Shown piece by piece: positions 50,911 through 60,853 of a stretch of DNA of 64,000 nt. Position 1 is the stretch's first letter, and every line of letters starts with the position of its first letter. Under the pieces are notes generated by a model, which was given only the letters and a program-made list of their open reading frames with translations, did not search any database and had not been told where the DNA came from. Position numbers and translations under genes: made by a program. This DNA comes from Solibacillus merdavium (GTDB taxonomy: Bacteria; Bacillota; Bacilli; Bacillales_A; Planococcaceae): positions 1 to 64,000 of the forward strand of contig NZ_JACSPW010000016.1 in assembly GCF_014836935.1 (NCBI RefSeq), in the 5' to 3' direction.

Positions 50911-52398
50911 CTATTTGTGTTCTTCTTTTAAAATACGTTGAGTTTCATTGAATTCTTCTTCAATTTCTGAATTTGGCTTATAAGTTAGTAAACTTACAAC
51001 AACTGCTACTACAAGACACGCAATAAATCCTGGAACGATTTCATAGAGCATGCTCTTTAAGCTTTCTGTACGCCCCCAAACAAATACAACAGCCGCACCA
51101 GCAACCATACCAGCAAGTGCACCATAATTTGTAAGCCTGCGCCAGAATAATGAAAGTAAAATGATCGGACCGAATGCAGCACCGAAGCCTGCCCATGCAA
51201 ATGAAACTAAGTCTAAAATTGTGCGTTCTGGATTCCATGCTACAATTGCAGCAAAAATCGATACGAAAAGTACAGCAACACGTCCTAAAAATACGTAATG
51301 TTTATCTGTCGCAGTTTTGTTAAATAGAGCTTTATAAATATCCTCAATAAGTGCTGAAGAAGTTACGATCAGTTGCGAAGAAATTGTACTCATAACTGCT
51401 GCTAAAATTGCCGCAAGAACAATACCGGCAATGAACGGGTGGAATAAAATTTGCCCTAATACGATAAATACCGTTTCAGCATCTTTTAATTCTGTACCTT
51501 GTTGCTGGAAGTAGGCAACACCGACTAATGCTGTTGCAAGCGCGCCTAGTAAACTGAAAATCATCCAGCCAATTCCGATACGTCGGGCGCTTTTCGTCTC
51601 TTTTACAGATGTAATCGCCATAAAGCGCACAATAATATGTGGCTGACCGAAATAACCAAGTCCCCAGGCAAGTGAAGAAATTATGGCCGCTGCCGTTGCA
51701 GTAGAAGGAAGAAGGCTCAACATCTCCGGGTCTACCGCTTTAATTGATTCAATTGTTTCACCTAGACCACCTGTTAAGAAAATACCGAATGCAGGAACGG
51801 CGATTAATGTAATAACCATAATAATTCCTTGGATAACATCTGTATAACTAACAGCTAAAAAACCGCCAAATAAAGTATAGGCAACTACTACAGCCGAGAC
51901 GAAAATAAGTCCTGTATGATAATCCATTCCGAATGAACTTTCAAAAAACTTACCACCAGAAACCATCCCTGATGATACGTAAAATGTAAAGAATACTAAA
52001 ATAATAATACCTGAAGCAATACGCAATAGTTTTGTATTATCACGTAAACGATTATCAAGATAACTTGGTATTGTAATCGAATCCTTAGTTACTTGTGTAT
52101 AAACACGTAAGCGAGGTGCTACGAGTAACCAGTTTAAATAAGCACCGATTGTTAAACCGATAGCAATCCAGGCCTCTACTAATCCTGATAAATAAATTGC
52201 ACCAGGTAGCCCCATTAATAGCCAGGCGGACATATCAGCCGCACCAGCACTTAATGCAGTTACAGCCGCACCAAGTCCACGACCACCTAACATATAATCC
52301 GTTAAGTTGCTCGTTTTACGGAACGCATACCATCCAATTCCGAGCATGGCTACCATGTAAATAATAATGGCTAATAATTGATAACTGTAATCAGACAT
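50911..52398 (-). CDS. putP: Sodium/proline symporter PutP
   Basis: PutP takes up proline with sodium. The 495-aa membrane protein has about 13 hydrophobic segments, the SSS-family N-terminus (NLTDYMLGGRGLGAAVTALSAGAADMSAWLLMGLPG) with the GASDMSAW-like motif, and a hydrophilic C-terminal tail. AAAGGAGCTG precedes the ATG. It lies downstream of the proline dehydrogenase gene on the same strand, with its own promoter in between. Confidence 0.93.
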   Translation of the reverse strand: MSDYSYQLLAIIIYMVAMLGIGWYAFRKTSNLTDYMLGGRGLGAAVTALSAGAADMSAWLLMGLPGAIYLSGLVEAWIAIGLTIGAYLNWLLVAPRLRVYTQVTKDSITIPSYLDNRLRDNTKLLRIASGIIILVFFTFYVSSGMVSGGKFFESSFGMDYHTGLIFVSAVVVAYTLFGGFLAVSYTDVIQGIIMVITLIAVPAFGIFLTGGLGETIESIKAVDPEMLSLLPSTATAAAIISSLAWGLGYFGQPHIIVRFMAITSVKETKSARRIGIGWMIFSLLGALATALVGVAYFQQQGTELKDAETVFIVLGQILFHPFIAGIVLAAILAAVMSTISSQLIVTSSALIEDIYKALFNKTATDKHYVFLGRVAVLFVSIFAAIVAWNPERTILDLVSFAWAGFGAAFGPIILLSLFWRRLTNYGALAGMVAGAAVVFVWGRTESLKSMLYEIVPGFIACLVVAVVVSLLTYKPNSEIEEEFNETQRILKEEHK

Positions 52399-52436
52399 AA
52401 AAGCAGCTCCTTTATAGATAAATTTTTAATAATTTC

Positions 52437-52464
52437 AGCATACAACACTAGGAAATACCGTCAA
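52437..52464 (-). promoter_or_regulatory. putP promoter
   Basis: On the minus strand TTGACG (52464-52459), a 16-base spacer and TATGCT (52442-52437). It lets putP be expressed apart from proline dehydrogenase. Confidence 0.55.
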
Positions 52465-52491
52465 TGCATTATAATTTGGCGTCTCCGCTAA

Positions 52492-53466
52492 CTATTTCTT
52501 CCTTTTTGTTAAGCGACCTGCTAAAAAAGCACCAGTAGCGACTGCTAAAATAGTATTCGTCTTTTTAGTGAATACTTGCTTTGTAACTAGTGAAAGATTT
52601 TGAGGGCGCTCAGCTAAACGGCGCATAAAATAGCCGTACCAGTCATTACCAAAAGGAACGTATGTACAGAAGTTATACCCTTCTTTAGCTAGACTTAGTT
52701 GCATTTCTTTGCGGAAACCGTACAGCATTTGGAATTCAAACTTTTCATAAGGTATATTATGTTGTGCAACAAATTGTCTGACGTGATTAATAACATTATG
52801 ATCATGTGTTGCAATAGAAGTAAATTTGCCATGTAGTAAATGATATTCAATTTGCTCGATAAATTTGCGGTCAATATCGGTTTTATTTTGGTATGCGACC
52901 GACTCATCTTCTTTGTAGGCCCCTTTTACAAGACGTAAACGGTAATCCTTATAGCGTTCTACATTTTCATCCGATTCAAAGAAGTATGCCTGAATAACTG
53001 TTCCTACATTGTCATATTGTGCATGAATTTTCTCCAAAAGTTCAAATGATGGATGTAAGCGTGCATAGTTCTCCATATCGAAGTTAACAAATATTTGATA
53101 TTCGTTTGCCAGTGAAACAATTTCCATTAAGTTTTCATAGCAGAATTCATAATCAATATCCAATCCGAGCTGTGATGGTTTTAACGAAATATGTGCATCT
53201 AGATTTTCACTATGGATACGCTCTATTACAGCTAAAATTTGTTCTTTAGCAGCTAATGCAGCCGATCTTTCAAAAACAAATTCTCCAAGATTATCCACTG
53301 TGCAGGAAATTCCTTGCGCATTTAACTGCTTAATACTCGCAACTACCTCATCGATATTTGTACCTGCAACGACACTTTGCGCCCCGAACTTAAAACCATA
53401 CTTTTGGGCTGCGGAATTTAATGTCTGATTCTCGGAAAGTGCGATAAAAAAGTCCTTTAATGACAT
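52492..53466 (-). CDS. putB: Proline dehydrogenase
   Basis: This is an FAD-dependent proline dehydrogenase (B. subtilis PutB/FadM type, single-domain) that oxidises proline to pyrroline-5-carboxylate. The 324-aa protein has LKPSQLGLDIDYE, MENYARL, VIQAYFFESDENV and RLVKGAYKEDESV, then YVPFGNDWYGYFMRRLAERPQN. The hydrophobic C-terminal stretch with TKRKK may bring it to the membrane. AGGAGGATT precedes the ATG. Partner enzyme: P5C dehydrogenase at 55.2 kb. Confidence 0.93.
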   Translation of the reverse strand: MSLKDFFIALSENQTLNSAAQKYGFKFGAQSVVAGTNIDEVVASIKQLNAQGISCTVDNLGEFVFERSAALAAKEQILAVIERIHSENLDAHISLKPSQLGLDIDYEFCYENLMEIVSLANEYQIFVNFDMENYARLHPSFELLEKIHAQYDNVGTVIQAYFFESDENVERYKDYRLRLVKGAYKEDESVAYQNKTDIDRKFIEQIEYHLLHGKFTSIATHDHNVINHVRQFVAQHNIPYEKFEFQMLYGFRKEMQLSLAKEGYNFCTYVPFGNDWYGYFMRRLAERPQNLSLVTKQVFTKKTNTILAVATGAFLAGRLTKRKK

Positions 53467-53702
53467 TTTGATTAATCCTCCTAAGTGAAAAAATTATTTT
53501 ATTGTTATTGAGGAGAGTATAAAACAAAATATTCAAAAAAGGAAATGGAATTTGAGTAAATAAATGTTTGTAAGAAGAAAAAGTGAGGAATATCAAGGAG
53601 TTTTATACAAAAAAACTTTCGTGGTATATCTTTATTAGACGTAATTATGCTATAAAATACATGAATTTAATTTGGTGCATTATAATATTGCATCCTCGAA
53701 CC
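53467..53702 (-). other. Upstream region of proline dehydrogenase
   Basis: This AT-rich region precedes the proline dehydrogenase gene. A TATACT (minus strand, about 40-50 bases before the ATG) could be a -10 but no good -35 pairs with it. I see no -24/-12 promoter of the sigma-54 type: one TGGTGC/TTGCA pair near 53677 has wrong spacing. No gene is seen here. Confidence 0.4.
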
Positions 53703-53734
53703 AAAAAAGAAAGACCTAGTAAATAAGGTCTTTC
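53703..53734 (-). terminator. Terminator of the PAS-AAA-Fis regulator
   Basis: On the minus strand GAAAGACCT pairs with AGGTCTTTC around TATTTACT, then six T's. It lies 39 bases past the regulator's stop codon. Confidence 0.9.
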
Positions 53735-53772
53735 GATTGGTAAAAAATATAAAATTTTTCCATGTATATTAA

Positions 53773-55068
53773 CTACTTGCGCTTCAGCCGATACTGAAGA
53801 CCTTGTCGGTGTATGCCCAACGCTTTTGCTGTTTGTGATATATTGCCATTATTTAGCTGTAATGCATGGGCAATATAATGGTCTTCTACTTTGCGCATAT
53901 ATTCATCAAGTGGCTGTATATTTTTTTGGGAAAAATCGAACAATGTTTGCTGCTCTGATATAACAGGCTCGGCTTGTTTAAGTTTCCACTTGAAATATGC
54001 CGGAATATGTATAAGCTCAACATATTCCTCCGTTGTGAGTAATGCGCTAATATCATCAAGCAATACTTCAAGCTCTTTTAAATTTCCTGGCCAATCATAA
54101 TTCAGGAAAATTTCCTCAACATCAGGGGCTAACCCTTTCACCGAAATCCCGTATGCAATCCGTCGACGAGCAAAATAATCATCAACGAACGGCTTAATAT
54201 CTTCACGACGATCACGCAATGCTGGCACTTGAATCGTTAAATTAGAAAATAAATAATATAAATTTTTGGAGAGGCTCCCTTGGTGAATTAAATCAATCGG
54301 GTCTTCTCCGATGCTCGCAATAAAAACATGATTACGATCGGTATGTTGTTCAAGAAGCTCCACAATACGGTTTTGTGCTTCGTCCGATAAAAATTCAATT
54401 CGTTCAGCAAAAAAAGTATAATTTTTTTCTAACGCAATATATTTTTCGATTTGCGCCAACAATGTATCTTCATTGCGTCGGCAAATAAGTGTTATGAAAC
54501 GTTCATTTTTTTCGGAAAGTTCATGGTGAATGCCTTCTGCAATCATATCCTTACCTGTCCCGGATTCCCCGACAAGCATGACTGGAATGCGACCGTAAGC
54601 GGCAATTTTAGCCTGCTGAATTACTTGCTTCATCGATTTTGAAACGGCAGTAATGATATCGAAAGTTAAAGGAGCCCCATAACGGCTTAATGGACGATCC
54701 ATTAAAAACTCCTGTTGTGTAATGTCATGGGAAAATTGAATGGCGATTTTTGTACCATCATTTAGGGTATAGGGATAATAGTCATTCATCATCGTGACTT
54801 CTTCACCGCGAGCATTCCAGAATGTTTGCTTAACATGTTTATATCCCTGACCCGAGGCTAACACTTTTTGCAGCATATTTTCCTCTAGATTAAAGTCGAG
54901 TGATTGGGATAAAAAGCGTTGTGTAATTTGGTCAAGTGATTCTCCAGTGAGTTCGCGCATCTTTTTGTTATAAACGATGACACGTCCACTTTCATCAATG
55001 GCACAAAGGCCGGTTTCTATTTTTTCAATCATAAATTCAAAGACACTAGTAAGGTCTACCTGATTCAT
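53773..55068 (-). CDS. PAS-AAA-Fis regulator, degenerate sigma-54 activator type
   Basis: This 431-aa regulator has a PAS domain (about 10-115), an AAA+ domain with Walker A GESGTGKD (167-174) and a C-terminal Fis-type helix-turn-helix (NNGNISQTAKALGIHRQGLQYRLKRK). The AAA+ domain is shortened: the GAFTGA loop needed to contact sigma-54 is missing, and Walker B reads YTFFAERIEFL (217-227) instead of the usual TLFLDEI. The arginine-finger region RDRRED (285-290) and WPGNLKELE remain. It probably acts without sigma-54, like TyrR. It is divergent from P5C dehydrogenase and likely controls proline use. Confidence 0.8.
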   Translation of the reverse strand: MNQVDLTSVFEFMIEKIETGLCAIDESGRVIVYNKKMRELTGESLDQITQRFLSQSLDFNLEENMLQKVLASGQGYKHVKQTFWNARGEEVTMMNDYYPYTLNDGTKIAIQFSHDITQQEFLMDRPLSRYGAPLTFDIITAVSKSMKQVIQQAKIAAYGRIPVMLVGESGTGKDMIAEGIHHELSEKNERFITLICRRNEDTLLAQIEKYIALEKNYTFFAERIEFLSDEAQNRIVELLEQHTDRNHVFIASIGEDPIDLIHQGSLSKNLYYLFSNLTIQVPALRDRREDIKPFVDDYFARRRIAYGISVKGLAPDVEEIFLNYDWPGNLKELEVLLDDISALLTTEEYVELIHIPAYFKWKLKQAEPVISEQQTLFDFSQKNIQPLDEYMRKVEDHYIAHALQLNNGNISQTAKALGIHRQGLQYRLKRK

Positions 55069-55144
55069 ACGTTGTAACCCCCTTCATTTTATTTTAACAT
55101 GAGTCTGTTATTGTGAGATAATTTGTGTAATTCCGAAAAAATAA

Positions 55145-55173
55145 TTGATTTAAGCATTATTATATTGCATAAT
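55145..55173 (+). promoter_or_regulatory. P5C dehydrogenase promoter
   Basis: TTGATT (55145-55150), 17-base spacer, CATAAT (55168-55173): a sigma-A promoter with start near 55180. Confidence 0.6.
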
Positions 55174-55196
55174 TCAAATTAAGTAACACAATATGA

Positions 55197-55213
55197 TGCA
55201 AAATAATTTTGCA
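55197..55213. promoter_or_regulatory. Palindrome before P5C dehydrogenase
   Basis: TGCAAAATAATTTTGCA is a 7-bp inverted repeat around TAA, just after the predicted start site. It could be the operator of the divergent Fis-type regulator. It is not a cre site, as it lacks the central CG. Confidence 0.45.
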
Positions 55214-55236
55214 CTTAATATCGGAGGTAATGATAA

Positions 55237-56781
55237 ATGATTAAATACAAACATGAACCATTTACAGATTTCTCGGTAGAAGAAAACAAGCAGGCGTATT
55301 TAGAAGCTTTAAATAAAGTAGAGTCACAACTTGGTGCAGACTATCCACTAATTATTGGTGGTGAACGCATTACTACAGAAGATAAAATTGTCTCATATAA
55401 CCCAGCAAAGAAAACGGAAGTCATTGGATCGGTTTCAAAAGCGTCCAAGGATCTAGCGGAAAAAGCTATGCAGGAAGCAGATAAGGCTTTCAAATCGTGG
55501 AAAAAAGTAAAACCAGAAATCCGCGCAGACGTATTATTTAAAGCGGCAACAATTATTCGACGACGCAAGCACGAGTTTTCGGCATGGTTAACGAAAGAAG
55601 CGGGTAAGCCTTGGAATGAAGCGGATGCAGATACTGCAGAAGCAATCGATTTCCTAGAATACTATGGTCGCCAAATGCTAGAAATGAAAGATGGTCGAAA
55701 AGTAGAAAGCCGTCCTAATGAATACAACCGTTACGACTATATTCCACTAGGTATCGGAATTGTCATCTCACCATGGAATTTCCCATTCGCAATTATGGCG
55801 GGTACAACGGTAGCTGCTGTTGTAACAGGAAATACAGTATTATTAAAACCAGCATCAACTACTCCGGTCGTTGCGTATAAATTTATTGAAGTGCTGGAAG
55901 AAGCAGGCTTGCCAAAAGGTGTCGTAAACTTCGTACCTGGCAGCGGCGCAGAAGTAGGCGACTATTTAGTGGACCATCCGAAAACACGCTTCATTAGTTT
56001 TACAGGTTCACGTGATGTCGGCTTACGCATTAACGAGCGCGCATCAAAATTAAGCCCAGGTCAAATTTGGATTAAACGTGTTATCGCTGAAATGGGCGGT
56101 AAAGATACGATTGTTGTAGACAAAGATGCAGATTTGGAATTGGCAGCGCAATCAATCGTTAAATCAGCATTCGGCTTCTCAGGCCAAAAATGTTCTGCAT
56201 GTTCACGTGTAGTCATTGTAAAGGATGTATATGATCAAGTTGTAAACCGTGTCGAAGAATTAACAAATGCTTTAACAATCGGTGATCCGACAGACAATGC
56301 AAACTTTATGGCAACAGTAATTGATGCAGCAGCATTTAAGAAAATCAGCGAATATATTGAAATTGGGAAAACAGAAGGCCGTTTAGTAGCTGGTGGTACG
56401 GCAGATGATTCAGTAGGTTATTTCGTTCATCCAACAGTATTTGCCGATGTGAATCCAGAAGCACGAATTATGAAAGAAGAAATTTTTGGACCAGTTGTAG
56501 CAATTACAAAAGCAGATACGTTTGAAGAAGCAATTGACATTGCAAACAATACGGAATACGGCCTGACAGGTGCTGTTATAACAAATGACCGCATGAATTT
56601 AGAGTATGCTCGTGAAGAATTCCATGTTGGAAACCTTTACTTTAACCGTGGCTGTACAGGTGCTATCGTTGGGTATCAACCATTTGGTGGGTTCAACATG
56701 TCAGGTACAGACTCAAAAGCAGGCGGCCCGGATTATTTAACATTGCACATGCAAGCAAAAACAACGTCAGAAACATTCTAA
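55237..56781 (+). CDS. rocA: L-glutamate gamma-semialdehyde (P5C) dehydrogenase
   Basis: This 514-aa NAD-dependent aldehyde dehydrogenase turns pyrroline-5-carboxylate/glutamate semialdehyde into glutamate. It has the PutC/RocA features: [32 protein letters not shown] with the catalytic Glu, [13 protein letters not shown] with the catalytic Cys, and [14 protein letters not shown] at the end. CGGAGGTAATG precedes the ATG. It completes proline breakdown with PutB and PutP; whether it is RocA- or PutC-specific cannot be told from sequence. Confidence 0.94.
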   Translation: MIKYKHEPFTDFSVEENKQAYLEALNKVESQLGADYPLIIGGERITTEDKIVSYNPAKKTEVIGSVSKASKDLAEKAMQEADKAFKSWKKVKPEIRADVLFKAATIIRRRKHEFSAWLTKEAGKPWNEADADTAEAIDFLEYYGRQMLEMKDGRKVESRPNEYNRYDYIPLGIGIVISPWNFPFAIMAGTTVAAVVTGNTVLLKPASTTPVVAYKFIEVLEEAGLPKGVVNFVPGSGAEVGDYLVDHPKTRFISFTGSRDVGLRINERASKLSPGQIWIKRVIAEMGGKDTIVVDKDADLELAAQSIVKSAFGFSGQKCSACSRVVIVKDVYDQVVNRVEELTNALTIGDPTDNANFMATVIDAAAFKKISEYIEIGKTEGRLVAGGTADDSVGYFVHPTVFADVNPEARIMKEEIFGPVVAITKADTFEEAIDIANNTEYGLTGAVITNDRMNLEYAREEFHVGNLYFNRGCTGAIVGYQPFGGFNMSGTDSKAGGPDYLTLHMQAKTTSETF

Positions 56782-56825
56782 TTAATTTGGTTAGTCATTG
56801 GAAATTTCCTTTATATTATAGAAAG

Positions 56826-56860
56826 AACTCCTTCACATTGCCTCGTGAAGGAGTTTTTAT
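56826..56860. terminator. Bidirectional terminator
   Basis: AACTCCTTCAC pairs with GTGAAGGAGTT, followed by T's, between convergent P5C dehydrogenase and oppF genes. Confidence 0.88.
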
Positions 56861-56867
56861 TTTTGTT

Positions 56868-57782
56868 CTATTTACATTTAGCCCATTCTTTTACTTGTAT
56901 ATCTGTACCAAAGACGAAATGACCAGGGCGGGCTTCGATTACTTTAGCCTCCGGATCATGATCAACATGTTTGTAAGGGATCCGTGTACGGTTGCGTTCA
57001 TAAGCTGGGTCTGGCTGAGGAACAGCAGATAATAGAGACTTCGTATAAGGATGAATTGGGTTGTTGTATATCTCATCCGCACTTCCAAGTTCTAATATTT
57101 TTCCGCGATACATAACCGCGATACGGTCTGATATATACTTTACCATTGATAAATCATGGGCGATAAATAAATAAGTTAACCCACGTTCTTTTTGCAATTG
57201 CTTTAGTAAGTTTACTACCTGTGCCTGGATTGATACATCAAGCGCAGAAATCGGCTCATCTGCAATGATGAAGCTTGGGTCTAAACTAAGTGCACGGGCA
57301 ATACCAATACGTTGACGTTGACCACCAGAAAACTCGTGGGCATAACGGTTAGCATGCTCGCGTGTCAGTCCAACTGCTTCTAGCAACTCACCAATACGAG
57401 CTTGGCGTTCTTTTTTATTTTTATATAGTCCATGGATGTCAAAGCCTTCTGCAATTAATTCACCGGCTGTCATACGTGGATTTAAACTCGCATAAGGATC
57501 CTGGAAAATCATTTGCATTTCACGGTTGAATTGCATCAATTCTTTTCGTGACTTTAGCTCGGAAATGTTTTTCCCCTTAAATGTAATTTGGCCTTCTGTA
57601 ATATCGTAAAGGCGGATAATCGAGCGTCCAGTTGTTGATTTACCACAGCCTGATTCCCCAACTAGACCTAATGTTTCGCCTTCATAGACATCAAAGGAGA
57701 TGCCATCGATCGCTTTAATCGGTTGTTTAGCAGTGCCAAAATATTGTTTTAAGCCTTGTACTTCTAATATTTTATTTGCCAT
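56868..57782 (-). CDS. oppF: Peptide ABC transporter ATPase OppF
   Basis: OppF is one of the two ATPases of the oligopeptide importer. The 304-aa protein has Walker A GESGCGKST, signature FSGGQRQRIGIARALSL, Walker B FIIADEPISALD and H-loop IAHDLSMVKYIS. The C-terminal region with IHPYTKSLLSAVP is the peptide-importer tail. Last gene of oppABCDF, 2 bases after oppD. Confidence 0.95.
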   Translation of the reverse strand: MANKILEVQGLKQYFGTAKQPIKAIDGISFDVYEGETLGLVGESGCGKSTTGRSIIRLYDITEGQITFKGKNISELKSRKELMQFNREMQMIFQDPYASLNPRMTAGELIAEGFDIHGLYKNKKERQARIGELLEAVGLTREHANRYAHEFSGGQRQRIGIARALSLDPSFIIADEPISALDVSIQAQVVNLLKQLQKERGLTYLFIAHDLSMVKYISDRIAVMYRGKILELGSADEIYNNPIHPYTKSLLSAVPQPDPAYERNRTRIPYKHVDHDPEAKVIEARPGHFVFGTDIQVKEWAKCK

Positions 57783-57784
57783 GA

Positions 57785-58831
57785 TTACATGCCCTCCTGT
57801 TGATAGCCTTTAATACGGCGTGCTACCGCATCAGGTACAGGCATTTTTGGTGCATCAGGATGCAGGAGCCAAGTTTTTGCGTAGTGTGTATCCGATACTT
57901 TAAACATTGGCGGTTCCATCTCAAAATCGATTTTCATTGCAAACTCATTACGAGGGGCAAATGCATCGCCTTTAGGTGGATCGATTAAGTTTGGCGGTGA
58001 ACCTGGTATCGCCATTAACAGCTCATCTGTAGACTTGTTTAAGTCCGGCATAGAGCCAAGTAGTCCCCAAGTATATGGGTGCTGAGGATTGTAGAAAATA
58101 TCTTCTACTGTACCGTACTCGACGATTTGACCGGCATACATTACTGCAACACGGTCTGCTACATTTGCAACTACACCTAAGTCATGGGTAATGAAAATAA
58201 TCGACGTATTTGATTTCTTTTGCAGCTCTTTCATCAACTCTAAAATTTGTGCCTGAATTGTTACATCAAGTGCTGTTGTTGGCTCATCGGCAATTAAAAG
58301 TTTCGGATCTGCTGCAAGAGCGATGGCGATAACAACACGTTGACGCATCCCCCCTGATAGTTCGTGAGGGTAAGCTTTATAACGTTTTTCAGGGAAAGGG
58401 ATTCCTACTTGATCAAGTAACTCAATCGCTCGTTTTTTTGCGTCATCCCTGTTCGTAACCTTATTATGCTTGAGAAGCACTTCAGTTATTTGCTTCCCAA
58501 TTCGCATTGTCGGGTTTAATGCAGTCATTGGATCTTGGAAGATCATTGAAATATCATTTCCGCGAACTTGCATCATTTCCTTTTCAGTTAAAGGGATAAT
58601 ATTGCGACCGTTGAAGTTAATCTCTCCACCGGCATAAATACCTGGTGGCTGTGGAATTAACTTCATTAGGGCATTACTTGTAACGGATTTTCCGGAACCG
58701 GATTCCCCGACGATTGCTAATGTCTCGCCCTCGAATAATTCAAAGCTTACTCCGCGTACGGCTTGTACGACACCAGCGTACGTTTTGAAATTAATACGTA
58801 AGTCGTTTACTTCTAATACTTTTTTCTTCAT
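57785..58831 (-). CDS. oppD: Peptide ABC transporter ATPase OppD
   Basis: The second ATPase, 348 aa, has Walker A GESGSGKSV, signature LSGGMRQRVVIAIALAADP, Walker B LLIADEPTTALD and H-loop ITHDLGVVANVAD. The tail HPYTWGLLGSMPDL lies in the oligopeptide/dipeptide domain; the iron-sulphur Cys cluster reported in some OppD tails is absent. ATG 58831 has AAGGAGAG upstream; a GTG 3 codons earlier lies too close. Confidence 0.94.
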   Translation of the reverse strand: MKKKVLEVNDLRINFKTYAGVVQAVRGVSFELFEGETLAIVGESGSGKSVTSNALMKLIPQPPGIYAGGEINFNGRNIIPLTEKEMMQVRGNDISMIFQDPMTALNPTMRIGKQITEVLLKHNKVTNRDDAKKRAIELLDQVGIPFPEKRYKAYPHELSGGMRQRVVIAIALAADPKLLIADEPTTALDVTIQAQILELMKELQKKSNTSIIFITHDLGVVANVADRVAVMYAGQIVEYGTVEDIFYNPQHPYTWGLLGSMPDLNKSTDELLMAIPGSPPNLIDPPKGDAFAPRNEFAMKIDFEMEPPMFKVSDTHYAKTWLLHPDAPKMPVPDAVARRIKGYQQEGM

Positions 58832-58845
58832 TGCGTACACTCTCC

Positions 58846-59778
58846 TTATTTTCGTAATTTCGGATCAAGTGCGTCACGTAAGCCGTCCCCAACTGCGTTA
58901 AATGCGAATATTGTAATCGAGATTAAAGCTGCAGGGAACAATAATCGCCATGGTGCAGATTGAAGTGCTTTGAAACCTTCAGAGGCCATCGTACCCCAGC
59001 TGGCTAAAGGAGCCTGAACTCCTAAACCTAAGTAGCTTAAGAAACTCTCTGTGAAAATTGCACTTGGAATAGTCATTGTCATTGTTACTAAAATAGCACC
59101 CATCGCATTTGGGATTAAGTGACGTTTAATGATGTGCCATTGATTTGCGCCTAATGTACGAGCGGCAAGTACATACTCCTGATTTTTAATTTTCAGTACT
59201 TCACTTCGTACGATTCGCGCCATATTTACCCAACCTGTAATGGAAAGGGCAATAATCATAGGAATTAAACCAGGTTCCATAATTACCAATAAAATAATTA
59301 CTACTAATAAATAAGGAATTGCTGTTAAAACGTCTGCGATACGCATCATAATATTATCAACACGACCGCCTGCCAAACCTGCAATACTACCCCATAAAAC
59401 ACCGATTATTAAATCAATTACAGCGGCAGTAATACCGATGAATAATGAAATTCTAGCACCTTCCCACGCACGGACAAAAATATCACGCGCTAGGTCATCT
59501 GTACCGAACCAATGTGTTGCGGAAGGAGCGGTATTGTATAAACCGACATTCTGTTCATATGTATAAGAAGAGAAGATCGGTGCAAAAATCGCAAATCCTG
59601 CAATGATGATAAGAAGGATTAAACCTACTACAGCTAACTTGTTATGAGAGAAGCGATAAAATACTTCTTTCCAATAAGATACTTGCTTTTTAGAAAGGGC
59701 ATCAGTATTTTCTGAACGACCGACAACTTCGAACATGTCAGCTGATACTTTTGGTATTTGCTGTTCGTTTTGAGCCAT
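58846..59778 (-). CDS. oppC: Peptide ABC transporter permease OppC
   Basis: OppC is a 310-aa membrane permease. It has a cytoplasmic N-terminus, the first membrane segment at about 50-70, and the EAA-type loop LAARTLGANQWHIIKRHLIPN. It overlaps the oppB stop by one base and has AAGGAGCG upstream. Cooperates with OppB. Confidence 0.95.
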   Translation of the reverse strand: MAQNEQQIPKVSADMFEVVGRSENTDALSKKQVSYWKEVFYRFSHNKLAVVGLILLIIIAGFAIFAPIFSSYTYEQNVGLYNTAPSATHWFGTDDLARDIFVRAWEGARISLFIGITAAVIDLIIGVLWGSIAGLAGGRVDNIMMRIADVLTAIPYLLVVIILLVIMEPGLIPMIIALSITGWVNMARIVRSEVLKIKNQEYVLAARTLGANQWHIIKRHLIPNAMGAILVTMTMTIPSAIFTESFLSYLGLGVQAPLASWGTMASEGFKALQSAPWRLLFPAALISITIFAFNAVGDGLRDALDPKLRK

Positions 59779-60707
59779 TATTTTTTCGCTCCTTTCAATT
59801 TAATACGTGGATCGATGACACTATATAAAATATCTACGATTAATACAGCCAGTAATAAAATTAATGAATAGAACACTGTAGTACCCATAATTACCGTATA
59901 GTCACGGTTTGTAATACTTGTTACGAAATGGCGGCCAAGTCCTGGTACCGCAAAAATTTGTTCAATGACGAACGAACCTGTAATAACACCGGCAAATAGT
60001 GGACCTAAATACGTTACAACCGGCAATAATGCATTACGTAAAGAGTGCTTGAACACGATCGTCCATTTTCCTAGACCTTTTGCACGTGCAAGCTTTACAT
60101 ACTCACTATTATTTTGCTCTAACATACTAGAACGAGTAAGTTTAGCAATAAATCCGGCATGGGTAACGGCGATTGCCAGTGAAGGTAAAATCGTATAAGC
60201 AAAACCTTTCCAGCCACTTACCGGGAACCAACCAGCTTCAAATGCCAGATAATACTGCAAGAGTCCAGCTAAAATGAAGGAAGGAACTGAAATCCCTAAA
60301 ATTGCAAAAATTGTTGCGGCATAATCTCCAAAGCGATTATGATACAGTGCAGAAATAACCCCAAGCAATACACCAAGTCCGATTGCTAAAACCATCGCCT
60401 GAAGGCCTAAAGCAAGAGATACAGGGAAGCTTTCTGCGATAATGTCATTTGTGGAACGGCCTTTGTATTTCATCGACTCCCCAAAATCAAATGTCATTGT
60501 GTCTACTAAATAGTCTTTATACTGGATATACCAAGGATTATCCAACCCATATTTTGCGTTTAACTGTTCTTCGATAGCAGGCGGCAATTCACGTTCGCTC
60601 GTGAACGGGCTACCGGGAGCAAGCTGCATTAAGAAGAACGTCGCTGTAATAATTAAGTACATTGCAAGTACGATGTAGAGTAATCGTTTAATAATAAATT
60701 TAAGCAA
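59778..60707 (-). CDS. oppB: Peptide ABC transporter permease OppB
   Basis: OppB is a 309-aa permease starting MLKFIIKRLLYIV, with GLDNPWYIQYKDYL in the external loop and the EAA-type loop LARAKGLGKWTIVFKHSLRNAL. The start codon is TTG, with AAAGGAGGT 8 bases upstream. A hairpin lies between oppA and this gene. Confidence 0.94.
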   Translation of the reverse strand: MLKFIIKRLLYIVLAMYLIITATFFLMQLAPGSPFTSERELPPAIEEQLNAKYGLDNPWYIQYKDYLVDTMTFDFGESMKYKGRSTNDIIAESFPVSLALGLQAMVLAIGLGVLLGVISALYHNRFGDYAATIFAILGISVPSFILAGLLQYYLAFEAGWFPVSGWKGFAYTILPSLAIAVTHAGFIAKLTRSSMLEQNNSEYVKLARAKGLGKWTIVFKHSLRNALLPVVTYLGPLFAGVITGSFVIEQIFAVPGLGRHFVTSITNRDYTVIMGTTVFYSLILLLAVLIVDILYSVIDPRIKLKGAKK

Positions 60708-60757
60708 TGTCCGTACCTCCTTTTTATACTATTTTGAAAATTCCTTAGAACTATGAA

Positions 60758-60793
60758 AGGGAGTGCCCGAAAATTGAATTCGAGGCACTCCCT
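60758..60793 (-). terminator. Hairpin between oppA and oppB
   Basis: AGGGAGTGCC pairs with GGCACTCCCT, with a further 4-bp inner stem. The T-run on the minus strand is short (TTTC). It is probably a partial terminator or an mRNA-stability element that keeps oppA mRNA in excess. Confidence 0.65.
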
Positions 60794-60853
60794 ATTTACG
60801 ATGATTTTGCAATTAAGTTGATCATCGCAGGAGTTAATAATAAATAGTTAAAA

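Noticed and set aside
55141-55236. Sigma-54 (-24/-12) promoter before P5C dehydrogenase
   Set aside because: No GG/GC pair at the required 12-base spacing; a good sigma-A promoter is present and the regulator lacks GAFTGA.
56787-57032. Plus-strand open frame after P5C dehydrogenase
   Set aside because: It runs through the bidirectional terminator and into antisense of oppF, and has no ribosome binding site.
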